A stretch of 64,000 nucleotides of DNA. Origin: Acetobacteraceae bacterium. GTDB lineage: Bacteria > Pseudomonadota > Alphaproteobacteria > Acetobacterales > Acetobacteraceae. A model generated the notes under the pieces. It was given only the letters and a program-made list of their open reading frames with translations, was not told the origin of the DNA and made no database searches. Below, piece by piece: positions 23,969-33,548 of this stretch (its first letter is position 1; the number at the start of each line of letters is the position of its first letter). A program made the translations under genes and the position numbers. The stretch is from contig JANXMB010000014.1 in the NCBI GenBank assembly GCA_025354865.1, positions 1 to 64,000 of the forward strand, read 5' to 3'.

Positions 23969-25249
23969 GTGGAAACCGCTCGACCGCCCCGACTGATCGT
24001 CGCCGATCCCGGTTTGCGCGGCTTGCTCGGTCATCACTTCGCTTACACCCATGCGGTGGCCGAGGCAGCTCAAGCGCGCGGCATTGTGCCGGTCGTGCTG
24101 GCCTCGGCGGCGTTTCGCGACACCTTGCCGGCGGGCATGCTGTGTCTGCCGAGCTTCGCGGCGGCCTACCAATCGGCCGGGCAGGGGGGATCGCTGCGGC
24201 GGGCGGTGTTCGGCCTGGGCAGCCGGTTGCCGGCGTCGCTGGCAGCGCGGGTTGCACCGCCATTGCGCCAGTTGCGCCGGTCGGTGCGCCGACCGATGGC
24301 CGACGGTTTCGCGGCGGAGTTGGCGGCGGCACTGGCCGGATTGTGCGATACCGGGGCCGATCTGGTGCTGTTGCACTCGGTGTCGGCCACCAACCTCGCT
24401 GGCCTCGCATCGGCCTTGCCGCCGGATCGGTTGGGCGCCTTGGCGGTGGTGCTGCGCCGGACGCCGGACGACATGGACCGCGACGATGCCGGCCCTCGGC
24501 CGATGGCGGCGATCCTGGCGGAGCTGCGGGCGTGCTTCGGGTCGAAATTGCGCCTGTATGCCGATACCGCCCCGCTGGCGCGGCAATGGGCGGATCTGAG
24601 CGGACAGTCGGTGGCCGAGGCGCCCTTGCCCGTCGTCGCCCCGCCCATTCGTACCGGCGGCCCATCCGACCCGCCGCATCTGGTGTTTGCCGGCGGTGCT
24701 CGGGGCGAAAAAGGCTACGGCTTGCTGCCCGGACTGGTGCGGGCACTGGGCCATTCCGCCCGCTTCACCATCCATAGCGGGCCGATCGGTGCGGGCGACG
24801 ACCCGCTGGTGCAGCAAGCACACCGCCGGTTGCGCGCGCTCGCTGGATCGGGGCTTGCGCTGATGGAAACATCGCTGTCGCCTGGGGCATATCTGGACCT
24901 GCTACGATCCGCCGATCTGCTGCTGCTGCCTTACGATGCCGTGGCATACGGCCCCCGCTCGTCCGGCATTCTGGCCGAGGCGCGGGCGATGGGCGTGCCG
25001 TCCGTCGTGCCGGCCGGTTGTTGGATGCAGGACGCCGTGGGGCCTGCAGCCGAGTTGGTGTTCGCGTCCGAAGCGGGGTTCGTCGATCGGGTGGGTTGGG
25101 CGATCGGGCAATTGCCGAATCTGCTACCGGCCTACGCGGCGAGTGCTGCCGATTGGCGACAGACACACGCGCCGGCGACGCTGCTCGCGCGATTGTTAAG
25201 CCCACCGCACCGGGAAGATGTGCAAGGGATGATAACGATGAAATCGTGA
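23969..25249 (+). CDS. Glycosyltransferase-like protein (GT4-type fold)
   Basis: A 426-aa predicted cytoplasmic or membrane-associated protein starting at a GTG one base after the previous stop. LRGLLGHHFAYTHAVAEAA is an N-terminal nucleotide-fold segment. The C-terminal half has LVFAGGARGEKGY, a loop typical of GT-B glycosyltransferases, and LLLLPYDAVAYGPRSSGILAE, the acidic E-x-E type sugar-nucleotide site. The donor and acceptor are unknown. It is the first transferase of the polysaccharide cluster. Confidence 0.75.
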   Translation: METARPPRLIVADPGLRGLLGHHFAYTHAVAEAAQARGIVPVVLASAAFRDTLPAGMLCLPSFAAAYQSAGQGGSLRRAVFGLGSRLPASLAARVAPPLRQLRRSVRRPMADGFAAELAAALAGLCDTGADLVLLHSVSATNLAGLASALPPDRLGALAVVLRRTPDDMDRDDAGPRPMAAILAELRACFGSKLRLYADTAPLARQWADLSGQSVAEAPLPVVAPPIRTGGPSDPPHLVFAGGARGEKGYGLLPGLVRALGHSARFTIHSGPIGAGDDPLVQQAHRRLRALAGSGLALMETSLSPGAYLDLLRSADLLLLPYDAVAYGPRSSGILAEARAMGVPSVVPAGCWMQDAVGPAAELVFASEAGFVDRVGWAIGQLPNLLPAYAASAADWRQTHAPATLLARLLSPPHREDVQGMITMKS

Positions 25250-25396
25250 GCCGCACACCAGGATCGGTGCTGGGGTGCCCGTTCCGGCCGGTGCGCAACG
25301 GCACCTTTATGGACCGCAACCGGTTGCTTCGATGCAAGCTTTCTGCCAGAGAGGCGCCGCTCCGGGTCGGGGTACAATCGATCGAAGGATAGTTTT

Positions 25397-26329
25397 ATGC
25401 GGGTTTTGGTCACGGGTGGCGCCGGGTATATCGGTTCCATGCTGGTCCCGGCGATGTTGCAGCGCGGCTGGCACGTGACGGTCCTGGACACGTTCGCCGC
25501 CGGCGAAACCTATCTGGCGCAGTGCTGCGCGGACCCGAATTTCGAACCGGTTCGCGGCGATTGCCGGGATATGGCGGTGGTGCAGCCGCTGCTGGCCAAG
25601 GCCGATGTCGTCGTGCCACTGGCGGCACTGGTGGGTGCCCCGCTATGCGACCGCGATCGCATCGGTGCGACTTCGCTCAACCGCGATGCCGTGGTCGATC
25701 TGATGAAGCGCGTGTCGAAACAACAGCGGGTGGTCTACCCCACGACCAATAGCGGTTACGGCGTGGGCGAGGGCAACGCCTTCTGCACCGAGGAAACGCC
25801 CCTGCGCCCGGTGTCCCTGTATGGGACCACCAAGGTCGAGGCCGAGAAAGCGGTGCTGGATACCGGCGTCGGCATCACCCTGCGGCTGGCCACGGTGTTC
25901 GGGATGGCGCCGCGCATGCGGCTCGATCTGTTGGTCAACGATTTCACCTGGCGCGCGGTAAACGACAAAGCGCTGGTGCTATTCGAAGCGCATTTCCGCC
26001 GCAATTACATTCATATACGCGACGTCGTGAAAGCATTTCTGCACGCGCTGGACAATTTCGACTCGATGCGGGGGGAGCCGTTTAACGTCGGCTTGTCGGA
26101 AGCGAACCTGTCCAAGCTGCAACTCTGCGAGCGGATCGCCCGGCATGTGCCCGGCTTCGTGTATTTGGAAGCGCCGATCGGCGAAGACCCCGACAAGCGC
26201 GACTACGTTGTGTCCAACGACAAGTTGGAAGCAACCGGCTGGCGCCCGGACAACAGCCTGGATGCCGGAATCCAGGAGTTGATCAAGGGATACCGCATGT
26301 TGCGCAACGGACGCTTCGCCAATGTCTGA
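25397..26329 (+). CDS. NAD-dependent epimerase/dehydratase (extended SDR), sugar-nucleotide type
   Basis: A 310-aa extended SDR. The Rossmann motif is GGAGYIGS at residue 7, the catalytic Thr/Ser is in YPTTNSGYG, and SLYGTTK carries Tyr-x3-Lys. It probably epimerises or dehydrates a nucleoside-diphosphate sugar, here perhaps a GDP-heptose. The start is preceded by AAGGA. The 147-nt gap before it holds a TACAAT box at 25372-25377, possibly the promoter of the second half of the cluster. It overlaps the following methyltransferase gene by 8 nt. Confidence 0.87.
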   Translation: MRVLVTGGAGYIGSMLVPAMLQRGWHVTVLDTFAAGETYLAQCCADPNFEPVRGDCRDMAVVQPLLAKADVVVPLAALVGAPLCDRDRIGATSLNRDAVVDLMKRVSKQQRVVYPTTNSGYGVGEGNAFCTEETPLRPVSLYGTTKVEAEKAVLDTGVGITLRLATVFGMAPRMRLDLLVNDFTWRAVNDKALVLFEAHFRRNYIHIRDVVKAFLHALDNFDSMRGEPFNVGLSEANLSKLQLCERIARHVPGFVYLEAPIGEDPDKRDYVVSNDKLEATGWRPDNSLDAGIQELIKGYRMLRNGRFANV

Positions 26330-27611
26330 ACAGCGCCTGACGGTTCCGCCGACCGGCCGGATTTTGGACATGGAATGCCGCTGCTGCGGCGGTCGCTCGG
26401 TCGAGCTGGTCATCGACCTCACCGATCAACCGCATTGCAACCGGCTGGTGCGCCCCGATGCCCCTGCGCAGGCCGAACCGCGTTTTCCGCTGCGGGTCGG
26501 GTTTTGTCGGGTTTGCACGATGGTGCAGATCGACCACACGATTCCGAAGGAGTCGATGTTTTCCGACTACCCCTATGTTTCCGGCACCACGAAAACACTG
26601 CCGGCGCATTTCTCCGACACCAGCCACCGCATCGCCGCCGCCTACGGGTTGGGGCCGCAGGATTTGGTGGTCGATATCGGCAGCAACGACGGGACCTGGT
26701 TGAAGCAATACGCGCCCTTCGGTTGCCGCGTGCTGGGGGTGGAAGCCGCCGGCAATGTCGCCGATTTGGCCAAGGCTGCGGGCGTGCCGACATGGCAACG
26801 GTTCTTCAACGAGGCCTGCGCGACCGATATCCTGAGCGAACACGGCGCGGCCAAGATCGTTACCGCCGCCGGGGTTTTCTTCCATTTGGAAGAATTGCAC
26901 AGCGTTGTCGCCGGGATCGAGAAATTGCTGACCGAGGACGGGGTCTTCGTGGTGCAGGCCATCTATCTCGGCGGCATGGTCGAAAACACGGCCTTCGATC
27001 AAGTTTACCACGAACATCTCTGCTATTACACGCTGCGCTCGCTGTCGGAATTGCTAGGGCGGCACGGGCTGGAAGTGTTCGAGGCGACGCTGGTCCCGAT
27101 CCACGGCGGCACCATCGAAGCGCATGTCGCGCGCAAAGGCCGCCGGCCGGTCGGCGCCAGCGTGCGCACGATGCAGGCCGATGAAACCCGCAAAGGCTTC
27201 GGCGAGATCGAGACCTATCGCAATCTGGCCAAATCCGTTCTGCTGTTGCAGCAAAAACTCGTCGGGTTGCTGGAGCAATATCGTGCCGCCGGCAAAACCG
27301 TCTGGGCTTACGGCGCCCCGGCCAAAGGGGCGACATTGCTCAACAGTTTCGGTATCGGCCCGGAATTGGTGCAAAAGGCGGTGGAACGCAATCCCATGAA
27401 GGTGGGGCTGGCGATTCCCGGCGTGCGCATTCCCATTGCCGAGGAACGGGCCGACGAATCCCCCAGTGCCTATCTGGTGCTCGCATGGAATTTCATCGAC
27501 GAATTCCTGAAAAATCCGGCGAATATTGCCTACATGGCACAGGGCGGCGAATTCATCGTGCCGGTTCCCAAGGTCGAGGTCGTCGGCGCCGCCGGCCCTC
27601 GAGCGGTCTGA
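26322..27611 (+). CDS. Class I SAM-dependent sugar C-methyltransferase (NovU/TylCIII-like)
   Basis: A 429-aa protein with the three-part build of sugar C-methyltransferases: an N-terminal zinc-binding domain (Cys pairs in CRCCGG, about 19-24, and FCRVC, about 63-67), a central SAM domain (VVDIGSNDGTWL, about 119-130), and a C-terminal domain (WAYGAPAKGATLLN, about 328-341). FFHLEELHS and YHEHLCYY are hallmarks of the family. These enzymes add a methyl branch to a keto-deoxy sugar nucleotide, so the surface glycan should contain a branched sugar. The gene overlaps the upstream epimerase gene. Confidence 0.88.
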   Translation: MSEQRLTVPPTGRILDMECRCCGGRSVELVIDLTDQPHCNRLVRPDAPAQAEPRFPLRVGFCRVCTMVQIDHTIPKESMFSDYPYVSGTTKTLPAHFSDTSHRIAAAYGLGPQDLVVDIGSNDGTWLKQYAPFGCRVLGVEAAGNVADLAKAAGVPTWQRFFNEACATDILSEHGAAKIVTAAGVFFHLEELHSVVAGIEKLLTEDGVFVVQAIYLGGMVENTAFDQVYHEHLCYYTLRSLSELLGRHGLEVFEATLVPIHGGTIEAHVARKGRRPVGASVRTMQADETRKGFGEIETYRNLAKSVLLLQQKLVGLLEQYRAAGKTVWAYGAPAKGATLLNSFGIGPELVQKAVERNPMKVGLAIPGVRIPIAEERADESPSAYLVLAWNFIDEFLKNPANIAYMAQGGEFIVPVPKVEVVGAAGPRAV

Positions 27612-27618
27612 ACCCGGC

Positions 27619-28572
27619 ATGGCGTCTTTTCCCGAAGCGGTTGTGTTGTTCGGAGCCTCGGGCTTCGTCGGGCGCAACACGACCGAAGCGTTGCGCGGCA
27701 AGGTTGGCCGAACGATCGGTGTGAATGCGTCCGGACGGCCAGTGCCGGGCTGCGATCTGACCGTTTCGGTGGACGCGCTATCGACCATTCCCGCGCTGCC
27801 CAAAGACACCGCGATCGTCAACGTCGCCGCATTCCGCTATTATGCCAGCCAATTCGCTCGGCAACAGGCCCAATTGCTGTCGGCGAATTTGATGTTGACC
27901 GATACAGTCTACCGGTTTGCGTTGGAACGGGGCATTTCCGAAATTCGCGCCGCCAGCAGCGCGGCCGTCTATCCCGCCGATTGGGCGGTGCAGGACGATG
28001 CCGTACCGCTCGATCTGAATGCCTGGCCGCATGCCGGGGAGGCCGCCTATGCGTGGTCGAAACGGTGGGGCGAAATTGCCGCCCAACTCTGGCATCTGCG
28101 TGGCGGAATCAACACGATATCGTTGCGGCTGACCAACCCATACGGCGCCTTCGATACGCTCGACGAGAACGAGGCGCATGTCGCCACCGCTTTCGTCATT
28201 CGGGCGCTGTCCGATGTCCCGGAATTCGAAGTGCGCGGCGACCCAGAGGCGGAACGCGACTTCGTCCACGCCGCCGATATCGCGGCGGCATTCGTCGAAT
28301 CGCTGAAATTGCGCGGGGTGCAGGCTGCCGCGAACTGCGCGGTCGGGCAGACGACGCAGGTGATCGAACTCGCGCGTGCGGCGATGCGCGCAGCGGGGAA
28401 AGAACGACCGATCAAAACCAATCCGCCACCGCCCGGTGCCAATGCAGGGGTAAAAATCCGCCGCGCAACGGCGCTTCGGTTGCGGGAGATCATGCCGGAC
28501 CTGCCGGCGTTTCGCAGTCTGGACGACGGTATGCGACTGACGATGGAGTGGTACAGTGCCGCCCTACGCTGA
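27619..28572 (+). CDS. NAD-dependent epimerase/dehydratase (extended SDR)
   Basis: A 317-aa extended SDR. LFGASGFVGRNT is the Rossmann motif near residue 10. AASSAAVYPADW and YAWSKRWGE supply the catalytic Ser and Tyr-x3-Lys. DPEAERDFVHAADIA is the substrate-domain signature found in UDP/GDP-sugar epimerases. The start is set at the ATG 7 nt after the methyltransferase stop, although the frame is open further upstream. It is probably a reductase or epimerase acting after the C-methyltransferase. Confidence 0.85.
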   Translation: MASFPEAVVLFGASGFVGRNTTEALRGKVGRTIGVNASGRPVPGCDLTVSVDALSTIPALPKDTAIVNVAAFRYYASQFARQQAQLLSANLMLTDTVYRFALERGISEIRAASSAAVYPADWAVQDDAVPLDLNAWPHAGEAAYAWSKRWGEIAAQLWHLRGGINTISLRLTNPYGAFDTLDENEAHVATAFVIRALSDVPEFEVRGDPEAERDFVHAADIAAAFVESLKLRGVQAAANCAVGQTTQVIELARAAMRAAGKERPIKTNPPPPGANAGVKIRRATALRLREIMPDLPAFRSLDDGMRLTMEWYSAALR

Positions 28573-29485
28573 CGCGCCCACCATTATTCTGGGCACCGAC
28601 GGGTTTATCGGCCGCAACCTGCTGGCCTATTGGCAGGTGCGCGGCTGGCCGGTCCATGCCGTCGGTCGTTCCCAAGGCGATTTTACCGACGCGGCGACCG
28701 TTGATCGCATTTTCCAACAGGCGCCGAAGGCCGGGCGCATTCTGCATGCGATCACCAAGCAGCGTACTGGCGCGATCCAGTACGACATTCAGGGCGAATT
28801 GTTGCGCGATAACAGCCGCATCCATCTGAACGTCCTCGACGCCTGGCTGGCCCACCAGCCACAAGCAAAACTCGTTTCGCTCGGCAGTTCATGCGTCTAC
28901 CCGGAATCGCCCAAACCCCTGCCAGAGGAAGCATTTCGGTCCGGCGCCCCCCATCCATCGGTGCGCGGATATGCCCAGGCGAAGGAAACTCTGGCGATCG
29001 GGTGCGAAACATTCGGCAGCCAGTACGGGCTGAAATGGTTGCACTGCATTCTGGCCACCGTCTACGGACCGCATGCCCACACCGAACAGCATCGCAGCCA
29101 TTTCATGGCGTCGTTGATCGCCCGAGCGGTGGCCGGAAAAGCGGCGGGGGACGAAACGTTCGAGGTATGGGGCAGCCCCGATACGGTGCGCGATTTGCTC
29201 TATGTCGACGATCAGATCGAGGCGGTGCTGGCCGCCGATGGGGCGTTCGAGAACCGCATTCTCAATGTCACATCCAACGATCCCGTCACGATCGGCCAGT
29301 GCGCGCGGGAAATCCTCGGGGCGCTGGATTGGCCGGCCCGCATCGTGCACCCTGCGAATAGTTTCCAGGGCGCGGGATACAAGAGCATGGATAGCCACCG
29401 TTTCCTGAACGAGACGGGTTGGCAGCCTCGTTTCGGTATTGACGCCGGCGTGCGCGCCGCAATAGCCGAGATGCAGCGCGCATGA
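28556..29485 (+). CDS. GDP-L-fucose synthase-like epimerase/reductase
   Basis: A 309-aa extended SDR starting at a GTG inside the previous gene (17-nt overlap). The Gly motif is degenerate (LGTDGFIGRN). SLGSSCVYPES followed by GYAQAKE closely matches the GSSCIYP and Tyr-x3-Lys motifs of GDP-4-keto-6-deoxymannose epimerase/reductase (Fcl/WcaG). In a GDP-heptose pathway the equivalent enzyme is the 3,5-epimerase/4-reductase that finishes 6-deoxyheptose. No GDP-mannose 4,6-dehydratase is clearly recognisable nearby. Confidence 0.82.
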   Translation: MPPYADAPTIILGTDGFIGRNLLAYWQVRGWPVHAVGRSQGDFTDAATVDRIFQQAPKAGRILHAITKQRTGAIQYDIQGELLRDNSRIHLNVLDAWLAHQPQAKLVSLGSSCVYPESPKPLPEEAFRSGAPHPSVRGYAQAKETLAIGCETFGSQYGLKWLHCILATVYGPHAHTEQHRSHFMASLIARAVAGKAAGDETFEVWGSPDTVRDLLYVDDQIEAVLAADGAFENRILNVTSNDPVTIGQCAREILGALDWPARIVHPANSFQGAGYKSMDSHRFLNETGWQPRFGIDAGVRAAIAEMQRA

Positions 29486-30474
29486 TGATCGTTGCCAGAA
29501 CCCCTTTGCGGGTCAGTTTTTTCGGTGGTGGCACCGATTACCCGGAATATTTCCGCCGGGCGCGCGGTGCTGTGCTGGGCATGGCGATCGACAAATATGT
29601 CTACATCTCCGCCCTTCGTCTCGCGTCGATTCTGGATTACCGTTATCGGGTGAGTTATTCCCGGATCGAGACGGTATCCGATGCGACGGAAATCCAACAT
29701 CCGGTGGTTCGTAGTGTCCTGTTGCATTACGGTGTGACGGAAGCGCTGGATTTGTCGATCATGGCCGATCTGCCAGCCAAAAGCGGGTTGGGCAGCAGCA
29801 GCAGTTTTACCGTCGGTTTCTTGAATCTGATTGCGGCTTTGCAAAAGCGCCAGATCACCAAGCTCGATCTCGCGCGTCAGGCGGTGTTCGTCGAACGCGA
29901 ATTGCTGGCCGAAAACGTCGGCGTACAGGACCAATACCATGCAGCTTTCGGTGGTCTTAACCGTTTCGATTTCGAAGGGGAGAGAACCCGCATCAGCCCC
30001 ATCCAGATGTCCGGCGATTGTCTGACGGCGATGACTGGTTCGTTGTTTCTGGTTTACACAGGCATCACCCGTTTCGCCTCCGCGACGTTGGACGAGCAGA
30101 TGGCCAACACCAATTCGGGTGCTGCCGACAAGGATTTGTCGCATTTGCTCAAACTCACCGATCAGGCCGTCGATGTGCTGGAAGGCAACGATCCCGAGCG
30201 CATGATGACCGAGTTCGGTGCAATGTTGCACGAAGGTTGGGAGACAAAAAAACGTTTGTCTTCGAAAGTGAGCAATCCCGCGATCGATCGGTTGTACACG
30301 GCCGCTCGGGCTGCTGGCGCGTTGGGTGGGAAGCTATGCGGTGCCGGCAGCGGCGGGTTCCTGCTGATGTTGGTACCACCCGAACGTCAGGCCAAATTCC
30401 ACGAACAGCTCGGCGGCCATGCGATCGTCCAGATCGGTCTGGATACGATCGGTTCAACGATTTTGACCGGATAA
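29482..30474 (+). CDS. hddA: GHMP kinase, probably D-glycero-alpha-D-manno-heptose 7-phosphate kinase
   Basis: A 330-aa GHMP kinase. The start RTPLRVSFFGGGTDYPEYF is characteristic of the HddA group, KSGLGSSSSF (about 99) is the ATP-binding GHMP loop, and GKLCGAGSGGF (about 287) is motif 3. It phosphorylates C1 of heptose 7-phosphate before guanylylation by an HddC-type enzyme, which is encoded at 23251. The gene overlaps the preceding SDR by ATGA. GmhA isomerase and GmhB phosphatase, also needed, are not in the window. Confidence 0.87.
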   Translation: MMIVARTPLRVSFFGGGTDYPEYFRRARGAVLGMAIDKYVYISALRLASILDYRYRVSYSRIETVSDATEIQHPVVRSVLLHYGVTEALDLSIMADLPAKSGLGSSSSFTVGFLNLIAALQKRQITKLDLARQAVFVERELLAENVGVQDQYHAAFGGLNRFDFEGERTRISPIQMSGDCLTAMTGSLFLVYTGITRFASATLDEQMANTNSGAADKDLSHLLKLTDQAVDVLEGNDPERMMTEFGAMLHEGWETKKRLSSKVSNPAIDRLYTAARAAGALGGKLCGAGSGGFLLMLVPPERQAKFHEQLGGHAIVQIGLDTIGSTILTG

Positions 30475-30487
30475 GATACAATCGACC

Positions 30488-33400
30488 ATGACTGAAACAG
30501 CGCGCGCGCGTCGCATCCTCATTACCGATTTCGATTTATTCCTTAATCTGGGCGGTGGACAGACTGTCTATCACCGCCTGATTGCTTCGCGTCCCAACGA
30601 TACTTTTTATTATTTCCTCCGGCGCGAATCGTCGTCCGCAACGCGACCGGCCAATGCCGTCGGCATCCCCTTCGTGCCGGAATACCAAACCGTCCTCGAA
30701 GACATTCAGATCGAGCGTCGCCGCTTTCTTTGGGCGTATCGCGACGCGCGCAATCTGGCGTTCAGCGCGGCGCAGCAGTTAGGGCCTGTGGATTTCGATG
30801 TCGTCGATGTGCCCGACTACACGCAGCACGGTATTTTTATCCGCGCGGCCCTGGAAGCCGAGGGGATTCAGTGCGGCACCGTCGCGTTGGCGCTGCACGG
30901 GACACTGTCGGCCGCGTGGGAGGGCGGTTGGCCCGGTCCCAACGATGGTGCCGAGCACTTGGCGTCGCTGAAACAGCAGGAGATGTTGCAGTTTCAGGCG
31001 GTCGATGCGCGTTATGCGATCAGCGCAGCCTATGCGCGAAAATGGCAGAATATCGTACCGCTTTCAGTCAATCTGGTGGATCCTCTGGCGATCGTCGGTA
31101 CCCCCGATCCGCGCCCGGCGGTCCGGAAAACCGGGGCCCCAGACTTAGCATTTGTCGGCCGTCGGGAAAAATGGAAGGGGCCGGACCTGTTCCTGGATCT
31201 GGCTTGGTGCGTCGATCCGTCATTATACAACCGATTGATCGTGGTTGGTCCGGACGGTCGCAATCGGTCCGGGATCGGTTCGTCCAGTTTCCTGGAGGGG
31301 ATCGCCCGCCTGCGTCGCATTCGTCCGGAAATTCTTGGTGGTCAATCGAAGGAAAAGGTCCGGGAAATTCTGGCGGATCGCAGCTTACTCGTTCTGCCTT
31401 CGCGGCATGACACCTTCAATTTGGTTGCACTTGAATCCATTGCCGCCGGTTGTCCCGTTTTGGTGTCGCACCGAGCGGGGATTGCTGTTTGGATAGCGGA
31501 GAATCTGCCGGGACTCGATTGGGCAACATTCAATATCGATTGCGCGCGCACTGGGGCAGGGCAGGCAGCGGATGTGCTGCGGCATTATGACGACCGCCGC
31601 GATGCCTTGATCGATGCCGTCCGCCGTTTGCCGCCCGCTGGGCCCGACTCTTTCGATGATATTTACCGCCCGTCCGACAAAATCCATATGGATGGACGAC
31701 AGACCGTTGTCGAACTGGCCGCGCATTTCACCACTCTATCCCAGTTGGCAACGCCAACGCCGTTGTCTCGCGCGATCGCAACGATCACTAAGCCCATGCG
31801 GGACACGGCAAAGATGGCCGGTCGCGCCATGCCGGCGCCGGTGCGGCGCTTACGGGGACCGATCGGGGTATTGAAAAATCTCCGCCGCAACGGTTTGCAT
31901 TGGTCCGCGAAGGAACGAATCAAACAATTGGTTCGTAAGTATACCGGGTTTTCGCCCAGGACATTCGTCCAAATTGCCCGATGCCGCGCATGGGTGCAGT
32001 TGCGGCAAACGATTCTTGTGCAACGAGAGGCGGATGCTGCTGCGCTCAAGCAGAAACTACAGGGTCTGTCGGACCGTGTTTCCGACCATCTCGTCAACCG
32101 CGTGCCCCTTTTTCAAACGATGGCGCGGCTCGAACGCAGCTTGGGCCGAGACCTTGTCGCTGCAACCTATGCTTTGCGCATCATGCGTTGGATGGGAGAA
32201 GATACGTTTGGAGAACTACCGTTCGTTTGCGCCACGCTGCGCGAACACGGATTCCCATACGAGGCCGAAACAGCCGAAGCGATGTTCGGGCCGGAAGACC
32301 AGCGCGAGGCGCGGTGTTTGGACCTGATGCGTGATGCCTACCGGCGGAATCTGACGAAAGCCGAATTGCCGCTGGCCGTGCTGGATGATCGGCGCGGCGA
32401 CGCGCCTCGGCGAGTGGCGGTCATCGTTTCGCTGTATAACGCAGCCGAAAAATTACCGACCCTTCTTGCCTGTCTTGCCCAGCAAACCATTGCTCGGCGC
32501 GGCGAATTGGAAGTCGTCCTTGTCGATAGCAATTCCCCGACCGACGAACGCGCGGCGCTGGAAGGCTTTCTCGCGCACCACGATCTGCCGGTGGTATATG
32601 CGCGATCGGCGGAACGCGAAACGATTCAGAAAGCCTGGAACCGCGGCATTAAATTGGCGCGGGCGCCGTATCTGGCGTTCCTCGGGGCGGACGAAGGTTT
32701 GCATCCGGACGCTCTGCAACAATTGGCGGATGCGCTGGATGCGGATCCCGGCGTCGATTGGGCCATGGCGGACAGCGTGGTGACGGATGTCGATGCAAAT
32801 GGCGTTTATGTCGGCGACGTCATGCCCTACGATCGCAGCGGATACCGCCAGGATTTGGTATATTTGGAAACCTGTTACCTATCCTGGGTTGGCGCTTTGT
32901 ATCGCCGGTCGATCCACGATCGTTTCGGCTATTACGATGAAACCTATCGTGCGGCAGGGGATACCGAATTCAAAAATCGTGTCATGCCGCATATTCATTC
33001 GGTTCACGTGCCGAACGTGCTGGGTGTTTTCAATAATTATCCGGAAGAACGTACCACCGCGCATCCGCGCGCTGAGATCGAGGATCTCCGAGCATGGTAC
33101 CTTTGGCGAACTTCGGCCGGCATGCGGTATGCCTTCGACAATCGACCCGCCGAGGACGCCGTCGCGTTGTTCAAAACCGCGTTGAATTATCGTAAATCCT
33201 TCTGTGGCCACCTCAGCAGCGACATGGATCTGGCCGACGCATTGGCCCGCTATCTGGAATCCCGCCCCGACATCTCCCGCGATTGGGTCATGCGCGCTCG
33301 GAAAGCCACGACCGAGGCTCTGGAAGCCTTCCACGGGCTGGAGTATGTCGACCGCGCAGTACGCGGCAGGCTCTCGGCGCTGGCGTTGGCGAAGGATACT

Positions 33401-33538
33401 TTTACGGCGGCCCGGGCCGCCCGTGGCCCAATGGCGAGCCGGCATCGGTCTACATTGGATCTTGCATCCCGGCCGCACTACGAATTATTCAACGACAATC
33501 GCTACGAACAGCATTGGTGGTCCTGGAGCGGGGTGTGA
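30488..33538 (+). CDS. Bifunctional glycosyltransferase: GT4-type domain fused to GT2-type domain
   Basis: A 1016-aa protein. Residues about 1-420 form a GT4-like GT-B unit: GGGQTVYHRL near the N-terminus, LAFVGRREKWKG at the hinge, and DTFNLVALESIAAGCP as the E-x7-E donor site. A basic helical linker spans about 430-640. A GT-A/GT2 domain begins at VAVIVSLYNAAEKLPTLL (about 640), with LVDSNSPTDE and FLGADEG, followed by a C-terminal helical region. It probably adds two successive sugars to the same glycan. The gene and its neighbours at 30-34.7 kb look slightly more AT-rich than the rest. The start ATG has no strong Shine-Dalgarno. Confidence 0.85.
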   Translation: MTETARARRILITDFDLFLNLGGGQTVYHRLIASRPNDTFYYFLRRESSSATRPANAVGIPFVPEYQTVLEDIQIERRRFLWAYRDARNLAFSAAQQLGPVDFDVVDVPDYTQHGIFIRAALEAEGIQCGTVALALHGTLSAAWEGGWPGPNDGAEHLASLKQQEMLQFQAVDARYAISAAYARKWQNIVPLSVNLVDPLAIVGTPDPRPAVRKTGAPDLAFVGRREKWKGPDLFLDLAWCVDPSLYNRLIVVGPDGRNRSGIGSSSFLEGIARLRRIRPEILGGQSKEKVREILADRSLLVLPSRHDTFNLVALESIAAGCPVLVSHRAGIAVWIAENLPGLDWATFNIDCARTGAGQAADVLRHYDDRRDALIDAVRRLPPAGPDSFDDIYRPSDKIHMDGRQTVVELAAHFTTLSQLATPTPLSRAIATITKPMRDTAKMAGRAMPAPVRRLRGPIGVLKNLRRNGLHWSAKERIKQLVRKYTGFSPRTFVQIARCRAWVQLRQTILVQREADAAALKQKLQGLSDRVSDHLVNRVPLFQTMARLERSLGRDLVAATYALRIMRWMGEDTFGELPFVCATLREHGFPYEAETAEAMFGPEDQREARCLDLMRDAYRRNLTKAELPLAVLDDRRGDAPRRVAVIVSLYNAAEKLPTLLACLAQQTIARRGELEVVLVDSNSPTDERAALEGFLAHHDLPVVYARSAERETIQKAWNRGIKLARAPYLAFLGADEGLHPDALQQLADALDADPGVDWAMADSVVTDVDANGVYVGDVMPYDRSGYRQDLVYLETCYLSWVGALYRRSIHDRFGYYDETYRAAGDTEFKNRVMPHIHSVHVPNVLGVFNNYPEERTTAHPRAEIEDLRAWYLWRTSAGMRYAFDNRPAEDAVALFKTALNYRKSFCGHLSSDMDLADALARYLESRPDISRDWVMRARKATTEALEAFHGLEYVDRAVRGRLSALALAKDTFTAARAARGPMASRHRSTLDLASRPHYELFNDNRYEQHWWSWSGV

Positions 33539-33548
33539 TGGAATTGCA

